Below are positions 11,610 through 26,546 of a stretch of 64,000 bases of DNA, piece after piece. Location of the stretch: contig BDGG01000018.1 of NCBI GenBank assembly GCA_001949185.1, forward strand, positions 503,210 to 567,209, given 5' to 3'. The notes under the pieces were generated by a model. The model did not search any database, was not told the origin of the DNA, and saw only the letters and a program-made list of their open reading frames with translations. How positions within the stretch are numbered: the stretch's first letter is position 1; every line of letters starts with the position of its first letter. A program made the translations under genes and the position numbers. The stretch comes from Ramazzottius varieornatus (Eukaryota > Tardigrada > Eutardigrada > Parachela > Ramazzottiidae).

Positions 11610-11923
11610 TTTCAGCAGGTGGGGCTGTCACTACGAGCGTTCCACACTTCCATTTCCACCAAATCTCCAATGTTCTGTTTGTTCCACATCCTTCGTTGAC
11701 TTCGTTCATTACGTTCCGCCGAAAATCTCAAATGAAATTTAATTTGGTCTTTCTGTTCCTTCCCGCAGCGCGCTCTTCCAGAAAATCTAATCTTCTCCGT
11801 CGACAAGGATCGCTGAATCTGTATCCAGTGTGGACCGGGGAAAGCATACAGCTGGGCGTTTGCAGGTGGACAGAGCCTGCGTGATCCCGTTGTATCGGCA
11901 TCGTAGTTCGCCTTAGCCGCAAG

Positions 11924-14592
<2,669 letters not shown>

Positions 14593-15301
14593 GGACGAAA
14601 GGATGGAACATGGCCAGGTCCAGATAGCCGATTTTGGCATTATTTATTTTTAGCCACAACTCTATTCCTACGTGCAAGACCTTGAAACCTTGGAATTTTC
14701 TCATTTTTATTTTTTGTCGTACGCTTTTCTTTTTGAGCTATACAAATGGAAATTGTGTGTAGACTGATCCAGTGTCAGTAAAAGTTCTGAGCGAAAAATA
14801 TTAGCACAAGTGTTCAGCAATCGTGGGCGGAACGACCAGCGGTAATTCGATATACAGTAAGTTATGAGGTACAGGCAGAGCTCTGCGACGATCACGAAGC
14901 CGATTGCTATCCGTAGAATCTCTTTCTTTTGATCAGTCATCTGTTCGAGAGGCTTCGTGGAAAATGCAGTGTAGGAGGGAAATGGGAAGGGATGGTCGAA
15001 GTACTCGTACAAATCGATCAATCACATAGCGGAAACACCAAAAAGAATCAAAGGCCGTGATCAGTTCGTCTTCCCAGCTCGTCTTCTTGAGAGGACAGGT
15101 TGAATTTTGTTTTATAGCAATTCTAATTGTCCATGGACATCGTAATACTGCAGGTTACATTGTACATCCCGGAAGTACTGAGTGAATAGACCATTGTTGA
15201 GAGACTAAAAAAAACTATCTTGATATCAAAAATTAATCAGCGAACTCCACGAGCAAATTTACATGTCTAGTACGTAACTTCATCCCAAAGAGAAGTGAAT
15301 G
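14593..15301. other. Convergent intergenic region RBBP4/PHAF1
   Basis: Short 3'-3' spacer. A 104-codon minus-strand frame (15021-14707) has one hydrophobic stretch (IAIGFVIVAELCLYLITYCI) and a basic C-terminus. It could be a small membrane protein or chance; it has no recognisable family and no supporting splice structure, so it is not called as a gene. Confidence 0.4.
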
Positions 15302-17528
<2,227 letters not shown>

Positions 17529-18463
17529 GACGCTGCTGACTGGCAAGACGGAGAGGGAAGCCAACGCGTAGGGAGCAATTGGAGCGTCAACTGCGTGACT
17601 GCGTCACACTCCACCAGCTGCCTTCTTCACCTACTGGACGCTGGCAGGGGCTGTTGACGACCTTCCGGGACCTTCAGTTAGCCCAATCTTCTCACAGAAG
17701 ATCCGGGAGAGAAGGGAGAAGCAGAAAATGGGGAAACAAAGAAGCTTCTGTTGGATACCAACGTGATACATTGGAATCATTCAAAAATCTTCTGTTGACG
17801 TTTTTAATACTGGTACCTGACTCTACCCCAGGCGGAAACGAGCAGTACGGCAATGGCTTGCCATGCTGTGAAGGTACACTAGCGTCGTGAGCCGTGCGGT
17901 GGGAGTTTGCAGGGTTCATTTCTTTTTGAGGGGCTGTTGTCCGTTTCCTTGAAGTCTGATTCCATCAGCTGATGGAACAATTCCACTAAAACGAGCTGGT
18001 GGAATTCCCCTTGCACATTAGGGATGGAACTGGAGCCCGTTGAAAGGGAGAGGGCTACGGATCCGCGCATTTGGACAATGCGTAGTGCGTGCGCTTACCT
18101 CTAGGATTTCTGTCCATCGTTTCGACATCTTTTCTCCGCAAAAAAGACGAGCACGGTCGGTGCTGTTTACATGCCTTCGTCAACGCTGGCAAAAGCCGGA
18201 CGCACGAGGCGCTCGGCACGGAAATATCTACCGGTCGTGGAGATATCTACCGAGTCCTTACACGTTAAACTTCAGCGCAAGTACCCGGTAGATATCTCCA
18301 CGTCCGGTGGATATTCCCCTGCCGAGCGGACTCGTAGACTTTCGGTTCCAACTGACTTTCTGTTAATCCGTGTATGTCTTTGTATGCATCTAGGTCATTT
18401 TCAGCTGTGGAAAACTCTTCTGCGCAAGCCAGCAAGATTCAATCGGAAGTCTGACCCGTGGGC
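17529..18463. other. Intergenic upstream of PHAF1; contains a hairpin repeat
   Basis: No gene recognised. At about 18219-18308 there is an imperfect inverted repeat: ATATCTACCGG and GTGGAGATATCTACCG on the left, CGGTAGATATCTCCAC and CCGGTGGATATTCC on the right, with a loop of about 30 bp. It probably belongs to a small foldback repeat. Confidence 0.45.
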
Positions 18464-18780
18464 TATGGAAGGCTCGGCAGAGCTAAAATAAGCCGCTTTA
18501 GCCGTGGCTAAAAATATTTTAGCCGCCGCTAAAGCAGCTAAAATACTTTTAGCCACGGCTAAAATGTATTGTGCGTTCGATTGATTTATTGATGTTGAGT
18601 CGGCCAAAATAGTTTTGGCATCAAAATAAATCATTCGAACGCACAATACATTTTAGCCGTGGCTAAAAGTATTTTAGCTGCTTTAGCGGCGGCTAAAATG
18701 TTTTTAGCCACGGCTAAGAACGGCTAAGAACGGCTAAGAACGGCTTATTTTAGCTTCGCCGAGCCTTCTATACCGTGGGC
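18456..18780. mobile_element. hAT-type foldback MITE, 309 bp, with perfect 8-bp target duplication
   Basis: The element spans 18464-18772. It starts TATGGAAGGCTCGGC and ends with the inverse of TATAGAAGGCTCGGC. It is flanked on both sides by CCGTGGGC (18456-18463 and 18773-18780), a perfect 8-bp duplication. Almost the whole element is palindromic: arms of about 140 bp rich in TTTAGCCGTGGCTAAAA meet at a short centre around 18600-18625. A CTAAGAACGG motif is tandemly repeated three times in the right arm. It has no coding capacity. The length and structure fit a hAT MITE. Confidence 0.8.
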
Positions 18781-19693
18781 AAGTGTAGAGTCTAGTTACT
18801 ACACACTTCGCACAAATGGCAAAGGAGTTCACGAGTAATGCAGGGTACGTCAAGTCAGCATCAGTCACCCTTCAAGCGAGCCTATACAGCTATACCAGCA
18901 GAGATTTTCTACGGTACCGCGTGTATACCGAGACAAAAAAAGATTTACTTCAGAGGCCGCTGATTGCTTTTCCGAAAGTAGCAAGATCAAAAGTAGCCTT
19001 TAACAACGTAGATCAAAAGTAGCCTTCAACAGCTAGAGAGAACACGGATCTGTCATAGTTCGTTGGTACGAAGTCTGAGCAAGCTGTCAAAAGGCCAACA
19101 TGACAGTGGCATCAGTCAGTGACGTCAGCATCCGGCGGAAGTTCAGTGGGAGCACCTGTGGGAAAGGAAAGCGAAGGAGGAGATGGTGAATATCTTCACC
19201 ATCTGAACAAATAGTTCTCCAGAATCGTGATAGACGGCGTTTAGACGCCTCCTGCTAACCGGTGCCGATAGGTCTCGAGCGACAACCAGGAGCCAGAATG
19301 CTGTAACGGCTTCGCGAGGCAGAGTTGCGGTGGTGCCCACATCAAGAATCAAAGAGCTAGGCCTCTTGAAAGTTGCCCCTGATAGCTTCTCCTCTGTTGC
19401 ATGCGCAGTGGTCAAAGGTAATCCCTTGTGTCCTACGGCCGACAACTGTCGAAGTGTGCTTGCTTCAAGGCTTTTCTGCACCATCTTGATCTGCGTAAAT
19501 TCTTTTGGGTCGTTAAAAAATGTTGATCGCTGCTTAGTGTACACTGTGAAATTGAGGTGTGGAGTGAAATCCTTCATCAATTAAAAGCGACACGGTATAG
19601 CTTAAACTATAGTAAATCGTGGTATAGTTTTCTAGGTACAAAGTTGATTTTGCGTTAGCCGAAGGTGAGGATTGCCAGAAAGGTGTCATGAGG
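18781..19693. other. Intergenic, no gene recognised
   Basis: About 0.9 kb with scattered short frames only. A repeat of GATCAAAAGTAGCCTT occurs twice around 18987-19025. The frame left open by the frameshift in the neighbouring cysteine-rich gene runs into this region as far as 19534. Confidence 0.4.
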
Positions 19694-20035
19694 CTAAATA
19701 CTACAAGATCCGGCACATTTCCCGCACTTGTCGTATTCCCTGTCGAAACCGCATAACCATAGTCTTGAGTGCGTCCCCGGGTTGTGTAGCACCACTCCGT
19801 GTGATTGGTTAGCATGGCATCGCAGCCGGCCCAACAGCGGCTTTTCCAGCATCCGCCTTTCAGCGAGCAACCGTAGTTTGCTGGAGCACTGGCCGGGTTT
19901 AGCCATTTCATGCTAAACCAGTAAGGGCTGTATTGGTCTGGCGTTTTGTCGAGGTAATATCACATTTTTTCACCTGGAAAACGATGTAGTGAAGAAAGCC
20001 ATCAGAAGTAACGAGCAACACCATTTCCAATGCAT
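19694..20035 (-). pseudogene. Cysteine-rich secreted peptide gene, copy 1, frameshifted
   Basis: Two-exon gene of the same design as copies 2 and 3. Exon 1 (20035-19974) encodes a signal peptide (MHWKWCCSLLLMAFFTTS). Exon 2 (19912-19694) starts in phase with MKWLNPAS and carries YGCSLKGGCWKSRCWAGCD and EWCYTTRGRTQDYGY. After DYGY the frame is lost. Relative to copy 3, seven bases are missing, so the terminal block (DKCGKCAGSCSI then stop at 19694) lies in another frame. The unshifted frame would continue to 19534 with an unrelated tail. Either a recent pseudogene or an assembly indel. The family is discussed under copy 3. Confidence 0.7.
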
Positions 20036-20855
20036 TCTCCGAAAATAATCCGTCAACGGGTCAAGATACTATATACAAGACGAATACAAGGGCAATATTA
20101 CTACAAGGAAAATAGTAGTGCAAAACAGTGCAATCAGTGACCATCGATTAAGTCGACCTCAACAGTGTTATTTTCAGCACTGCAGCAACCACATGGAAAC
20201 GGTGAAACGTCTGACGTACCTACGGGCTTAAACTTGCTATCGACCGCATGGCGCATGCAGTCCAGTCAACGATAGGAGTGTCCACAAGAACGGTGACCTT
20301 AATGGTACCAAAGAAACCTGGTCTTCAACAGGCGTACTGACGGACACCAAAGCGTCCTTCGGCAGAAAATTACGCATAACGCCATCGCGCTCGACTTGAG
20401 CGGTGTTCTTTACTTCTGCATAGAGGGATATACGGTTTGACAGTTATCGGTACACCAAAAAAGCTTTACTTAATGCCAAGTTTGATTTACGCCAGATGGA
20501 GTCGTGTTTCCAGATGGCTTTCCTGTACCTTTACCAACTTCATTGAGATGGACATCCAGCTAGCAGCTAGCGGAAAGAGTAATCGTATCTAAGCTTCCGG
20601 GCATGTTTCGACGGTCAGTCTATTTCGCCATCACGAAAATGCGTCAGAGCATAGATCCCTCTCCCCCGCTTCGTGAATCGCTCACTTCATTCACGTAATC
20701 TTGAATGTCAAAACTTTACCAAATATAATCATCTCGCTACAAATCCCTTTTATTGAATTTATCTATGTAAAGTATAAAGTAGCTGCCCGCATAGTTTCCT
20801 AATGATAAAGTTGCATTGACAGACGACGTTAACCGAAGATTGCTAAACATAGAGG
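20036..20855. other. Intergenic, nothing recognised
   Basis: About 0.8 kb between copies 1 and 2 of the cysteine-rich family, presumably holding the copy 1 promoter. No gene or known repeat seen. Confidence 0.4.
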
Positions 20856-21495
20856 CTACAGGCTACAAGGGCCGGCGCATCGCCAGCACGATTCGCAATC
20901 CTTGTCGGAACTGCATTTGACATAACCGTAATCTTGACTGCGTCCCTCCGTTGTGTAGCACCATTCATTAGCGAAGAAAGTGGCGTCGCAGCCAGCCCAA
21001 CAGTAGCCTCTATGGCATCCCCATCTTTCTGAGCATCCCATACTCCCCGTATATAAGGACATCAAATCACCCGGCAAATCTGCAGGGCTTGGAGCCACCG
21101 GCCCGCTGTAGTACAAAACAGCTTTGTAATGCGGAAAGCTAAAGCTTCAGATTGACAGTAATAATTCTCACTTCTACAATACGTCACAGGGACGAGCTTC
21201 TTAAACGTGAGAGTGACGGGAGATCCCAATTTACTTCAGGAGACTGAAGTCATCGTAGAGAAAAACCAAGGACACGGCTCTACAGTACGGCAAGGTGGGA
21301 CGTGACAGTGTGGCGCATACTTGTGGCGAACGCAATCCACCTACTGGCTGGCTTCACCTTGTAGAAATGGTCCGTGTTACGGATTGCAGAGGTGAGAATT
21401 ATTACTGTAGGGGGCCAAATTATGGTCATGGCTTACCCGTGGACAGCCGTGAATATGATGGCAGCGGCCAATAAGTAGCAAAGCATTTTCTGCAT
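20856..21495 (-). CDS. Small secreted ten-cysteine peptide, copy 2
   Basis: Two exons (21495-21437 and 21105-20856) join in phase to 102 residues. Exon 1 is a signal peptide (MQKMLCYLLAAAIIFTAVHG), so the product is probably secreted. Exon 2 encodes a pro-segment rich in P, A, D and S, then a compact domain with ten cysteines: MGCSERWGC, YCWAGCD, EWCYTTEGRSQDYGYVKC, DCESCWRCAGPCSL and stop. Ten cysteines suggest five disulfides. The WAGCD...WCYTT...CW+CAG pattern resembles unnamed small secreted peptides of arthropods. Function is unknown; structural, antimicrobial or venom-like roles are all possible and none is shown. It lies between copy 1 and the divergently transcribed CNNM gene. Confidence 0.8.
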
Positions 21496-22562
21496 TTTTC
21501 GACAAAAAGGTCTGAAAAGGTTTGAGGCCAAAATATTACAGGAAAGCAGACATAGGTGTGAAATAAATACTACAGGTTGGAAAAATTTTTTATGGCAACT
21601 GACAAAAGGACGAGTGATGGTCAGCTGCGTTGAGCGCCCCATGGCAACTCCAATTTGGGTCAGGAAAGCGCGACTGTAGGGACAGCTAAAAAAACGCTCT
21701 AAAATCAACAAACTTGCTGATGGCTGCCTGACGATTGGTATTCTCTCGACGAGGTTCTTTCGTTTTGCAGGACCTTTACAATTCCACAACCAACAAGTAG
21801 GATCGCGACCACGACTAATGTCTGAACTGTGGAGGAGGGTCCTCGTCCGTGTAGTGACTTGAACTCGTTGCCCAATGAGAGGTACCAGTGCCGATCGACA
21901 CTACTAGCACTCGTAGTGAAAACTTGTTCACCAGTCAAATATACTGTATCCGCTTCTCGATTCACCAAACGAACTATTCGGAGTTGCCTTCAGTCATGCT
22001 CTGGCTAGTACGACGCGTTGGGAAGCGTGACTCTCTTCCACGAACAATGGAGCGGAACTTGACGAGTTCCCACAAAATTCCATCTTCATGCCATTGACTC
22101 AGGGTGGAAGTCTTGACCACTAAGTGGGTGGACGGTGCAACAGCGAGCGAAGACGAAGGCTAGGCCAGCAGCTTTGCCACAAGGGCAGAGAACGCCTCGA
22201 CCACCATGGCAACTCTGTCAACGGTACCACTGACACCTGCTGGAATTCTAGCCAGTCGCCTGGATGGAATTCTGGACAATGGAACTAGCCTGTTTCGAAC
22301 CCTGTGCATGTTTTTTCTAAAATCTGGATTTCGTATTTTGGAGGAGGAAATAGATAGACATAGCAGTTTTACGTAGGCTGCGTATTCCTCTTCAACTGTG
22401 ATGTCAACATGAGGCATCTTTCTGGTTTGCATTGTTAGACATCTGATTCAGTATCGTTAGATGTCGTTGTGGATATTTGGGCCAATGTCAAGCATCTAGA
22501 TGGAGCACTGTAATTAATGTCTGGCAGAATCTGCTGTCATCCAAATCGAGCATGGTCTCGAC
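21496..22562. other. Divergent intergenic region
   Basis: About 1.07 kb between the cysteine-rich copy 2 start (-) and the CNNM start (+). It must hold both promoters. Minor open frames only; no repeat family recognised. Confidence 0.4.
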
Positions 22563-25500
22563 ATGAATTTGTGTGTGCTGACGCTCATAACTGGCGTCTT
22601 TCTGGCTTTGTGCCTTGCAAGCAGTGGAGGTCAAGATGCACACTACCTGGCCGAGAGCGCCGCTGAAGATTTAACCATCGATCCAGATCCGCCCAGCATT
22701 ATTGGCATTCGCGTTGAGTCGTACGATGCCATTCAAGGTTTCAAGGATGGCACGGTGGGCATTTACGCTGGCGTGGAGGCGCCAATCCGTTTCTTCGGCT
22801 ACAACCTGAATAATCTGACTAGAATTAAATTCACCACAAAGCAGTCGGCCAGAGGCAGTGAATGTGATGAGCTGGAACAGACGGAAGTCTTTACTTTTTT
22901 CGAATTCGGAGCTATCTATGAGAAGAACATCAGTGAGACGGGAGTAGCCATGGTCAAGCTGCGCGAGGCTGACAATGAAGGCGGTTGGTATATTTAAGCA
23001 CAGTCTACATGTTGAAGATCATAATTCCCCTCAAAGACGGTACCACGTCTTATGCAGTCATTTGATGGATGCTTACTGATATTACCTTTGCCTTCTGCAG
23101 AAGTCTGGCATCTCTGCATCAGAAACGACCGTAAGTTTCTGTCAGAGTGGCCTGTACATGTTCCAGTGCTGACTGCTTGTGTGCTTCAGGCGGTAGAAAG
23201 TACACGTATAAGTACATTCATCAAGGATCGACGCACCAGCTGCTGATCGATGCCATGTACCATGCGCCGCAGTGGCAGCTGGTCTGCGCTGTCTTCATTC
23301 TGCAAGGCCTCTCCGGCCTTTTTTCCGGCCTAAACTTGGGTCTGCTGTCGCTGGACCCCAGAGAATTGCAGATCCTGACCAGTGTAGGTTCGGCCAAAGA
23401 ACGCGAGTACGCCACCAATATCATCCCATTACGGACGCGCGGCAACTTTCTGATGTGTGCTCTCATCATCTGCAATGCTGCTGTCAATGCAGGCCTGACC
23501 AAGATCTTGGACGATCTATTAAACTCTCAGTGGTACGCTGTGGCCGTCTCTACAGCAGGCGTCACCATGTTCGGAGAGATTATACCCCAAACCATCTGCG
23601 CGCGACATGGCCTGGCCATCGGCTCCGGAACTCGTTACCTTACCTATGTAAGAGCCCTGTCTGAACTGCAGGACGAAGCCTGTGTCTTTTGCCGTTGTAT
23701 CCTTATTCTGTTTTTCTTTGGTTGACAGCTGGTTATGGGTGCAACGGCATTTATATCCTACCCACTAAGCCGAGCACTGGACCGCTTGCTGGGTGGACGA
23801 GACGTCAAGACGCTATACGACCGTGAGCGCCTGATGGAGCTGATAAAGGTCACCAAGGAGGAAAACTTGCTGGACAACAACGAGCTCAATATCATCACCG
23901 GGACATTGGCCTTGAAGCGCAGAACTGTGCTTGACATCATGACCAACTTGGCAGATGCCTTCATGCTTCCCTACGACGCAGTACTGGACTTTGAAACACT
24001 GGCCGAAATAAGTCGCCAAGGTAAAGTGTCCATATCAAATATCTTGCCTTAGTCCTGAGTCAGTTCATCGGGGTTTTTTCCTACTACAGGTTTCACCAGG
24101 ATACCAATTTTTGACAAAGTGCGAACACACGTAGTGGGTCTGTTGAATATCAAAGATTTGGCTTTGTTGGATCCGGATGACTGTACCGCGGTAAAGACCT
24201 TGTGCATGTACTACAACTACGAATTGTGTTTCGTCAAAGACAATACAAGTCTCGACCTAATGCTCGGTCAGTATGAAACTTCTACTGTATATACCAAAGC
24301 ACGCACAACTATGATGATGGTTGATTTGACTTGCGAGGTGGGATTTTGCAGAGGAGTTTAAAAAGGGCAGGTCGCACATGGCCTTCGTTCGCCGCTTCAG
24401 CAGGGAGTCGGAAGGCGGTCGGGATGCGGCCTACGAAGTCATCGGTGTGGTCACGCTGGAAGACATCATCGAAGAGATGATCCAAGCGGAGATTTCCGAC
24501 GAGTCCGACCTGTCCGAACAGGACCATCACAAGCCATGGATGAAAGCCTTGTCCATCTTCACCTCCCGCCCGCTGTACGCTACCCTCATTACGCCGCAAC
24601 TCCAGCACGCCGCCTTCCAGTTTTTGAGTACTTCACTCGAACCGTTCCGCGACGAACTGATGAGCCAGAACATTTTGAGACGACTTATTCACCATCATGA
24701 CGTAGCCAGAATGATCAGGAAAAAGGCCAGTGATCAGGAGCCGCTGTACTTGTACAAGGCTGGTCAACCGGTCGACTACTTTGTACTGATCTTGGAAGGA
24801 CGAGTCCACGTTACATTGGGCTCGGAAGGTGCGTCTTTTTCAACCAAACCCAGTATGCGACCTCCGTAGATGATTTCACCCACATCGTCATTTCAAGTGG
24901 TCCACATCACCCTTGTTGCTGGCGGAGAGTGTGCGCCATTCTGGAGCACAGATTTGTCTATCTTTGCTGTTTTTCCACGTGGCGCACTTCTTCAGTGTTA
25001 TGACTGGAAGCGTGCGTGACTTGTAAAAACGATCTTGTCGAGGCTGAGTCTTTTCCTGTGATGGCGCACCTTCACAGTATCATTGGCTGGAAGCGTGCTC
25101 CACTGGCAGAAATAATCTTGTTGAACCCGTTAGCCAGCGTTTGATATACAATAATCACGGTTCTAACTGTACGCTGGCATAGGCTTGGTTTTCGACAGTG
25201 GACCCTTTACACACTTCGGTGTCAGCGCTCTGACTTTGTCCCCCGAAGAACGCATCACCTACACGACCCTCCCCGTTCCCAGTCCGCCCTCCGACCGCCG
25301 TACTTCCTCTGCTACGTCCAAGACCGGCTCGACCTGGTACACTTATATCCCCAGCGGCTACTTCGTCCCTGACTTCACCGTGGCCGTCAGCTCGGACGTC
25401 CTCGTCATCCAGATCCGCCGCGAGCACTACCTGGCCGGTCTCCGCGCCACTGCCCTGGAACGAAGCAAAACAGCTGCCGCTGCAGCCGACAGTAGGCCGA

Positions 25501-25862
25501 CACTGACGACCACTGTCGACATTTTCCAGAGAGAGATGGAACAAGCAGCTAAGTACAACGTCAGTAAGAAAAGTCAGGCGCAAGGCAGGACGTCCGGTAG
25601 GATCTTTCATCGGCACGCTCAGCACGGTGTTCACAAGAAGGACGCACCGGCTGTTCATCAAGAAATTCCTACTTCACATCCGAATATCACCTATAGAAGA
25701 ATGCACCCGGTCACGGTGGAAGCTAGGTTAGCGGCGAGGAAGATGGAGTCGATAAGTAATGAAGCGGGCAAGTCACCGACTGTGACGGAAAAGTTGGCGA
25801 TACCGCCCAACAAGGAAGTCGTCTCGCCCAAGGTTTCCGACCAGAGTAAAAGCTCGAAGTAG
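22563..25862 (+). CDS. CNNM: CNNM (ancient conserved domain/cyclin M) metal transporter
   Basis: Plasma-membrane Mg2+ transport protein. Seven exons join in phase to 844 residues: 22563-22983, 23101-23130, 23190-23647, 23729-24020, 24090-24266, 24352-24828, 25183-25862. It begins with a signal peptide ([19 protein letters not shown]) and an extracellular domain ([17 protein letters not shown]). A DUF21/CNNM membrane domain follows: [39 protein letters not shown] and [16 protein letters not shown]. The CBS pair covers [36 protein letters not shown] and [20 protein letters not shown]. The cyclic-nucleotide-binding-like domain covers [20 protein letters not shown] and [12 protein letters not shown] disordered basic tail ends it. 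Exon 1's donor is inferred from phase (GTTGGT). Intron 6 holds GTGGCGCAC palindromes and, with exon 7, was duplicated to 41.4-42.0 kb. It converges on the cysteine-rich copy 3. Confidence 0.95.
24890..25120. repeat. GTGGCGCAC palindrome units in CNNM intron 6
   Basis: CAAGTGGTCCACATCACCC ... GAGTGTGCGCCATTCTGG, ACGTGGCGCACTTCTTC ... AGCGTGCGTGACTTG, then GATGGCGCACCTTCAC ... AGCGTGCTCCACTGG. The last two units were copied with exon 7 to 41495-41640. Confidence 0.75.
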
Positions 25863-26194
25863 AGCCGCCATTTTCCGATTTGGTTTGTTTATTTTATTCT
25901 TTCCCGAATCTACCAAAGTGCGATTGTACCTTTATTGTTTCCATGACGTTTTGGCCTTCTCTTCATACTCTCTTCTGACCACTTATTGAGAGTTGGTATC
26001 CGTCATGGGTAAACCGTCTTTGCTCGATTCAAAACATCAACCGTCAACGTGACAAATTCTGCTCTGTTGAACTTTAAAGTATTTTGAAACACAATTAAAC
26101 ATTGAAGTATACGCGTTCGCGTATCACGGATCTAGTTTGGGGGAGAGGTCGCTGGTTAGTCAGGAATGGCGGGAGAGTGAAGGCAGGGCACAGG
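25863..26194. other. Convergent intergenic region
   Basis: The 330 bp between the CNNM stop and the stop of cysteine-rich copy 3. Both 3' untranslated regions presumably lie here. No other feature seen. Confidence 0.4.
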
Positions 26195-26546
26195 CTAAAC
26201 AGTGCAACTTCCGGCACATTTCCAGCACTTGTCGCAGTCCCGGTTGCTGCTGCATTTGACATAGCCAAAGTCTTGACTTCTCCCCTTGGTTGTGTAGCAC
26301 CATTCAATGTGGCCAACGAAGAAGCCGTCGCAGCCGGCCCAGCAACGACCATACCAACATCCGCCTTTCTCAGAGCAACCGAGGTTTTTGCCTTGAGCGT
26401 CTAGGAAGGTGCTACGATAAACACCGCCCTGTGATGTCGCACAACCTCATCAGCAGCGTCAAAGAAGAACCATCTACTTACCTGACGGACGATGTCATGA
26501 GCAAGATGGAGACTGATATTAACGAGCAACACATAAGCTTTTGCAT
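26195..26546 (-). CDS. Small secreted ten-cysteine peptide, copy 3
   Basis: Two exons (26546-26482 and 26411-26195) join in phase to 93 residues. Exon 1 encodes a signal peptide (MQKLMCCSLISVSILLMTSS). Exon 2 starts STFLDAQGKNL, then has the domain GCSEKGGC, RCWAGCDGFFVGHIEWCYTT, KGRSQDFGYVKC, CDKCWKCAGSCTV and stop. The ten cysteines have the same spacing as copy 2. The intron is short (70 bp) and interrupts the same position, just after the signal peptide, as in copies 1 and 2. This is the best-preserved gene of the cluster, and the source of the truncated fragment at 40.7 kb. Secretion is inferred from the signal peptide; the function is unknown. Confidence 0.82.

Noticed and set aside
14707-15021. 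104-codon minus-strand frame with one hydrophobic segment
   Set aside because: Lies in a short convergent 3' spacer, has no family match and no splice support; chance frame as likely as a gene.
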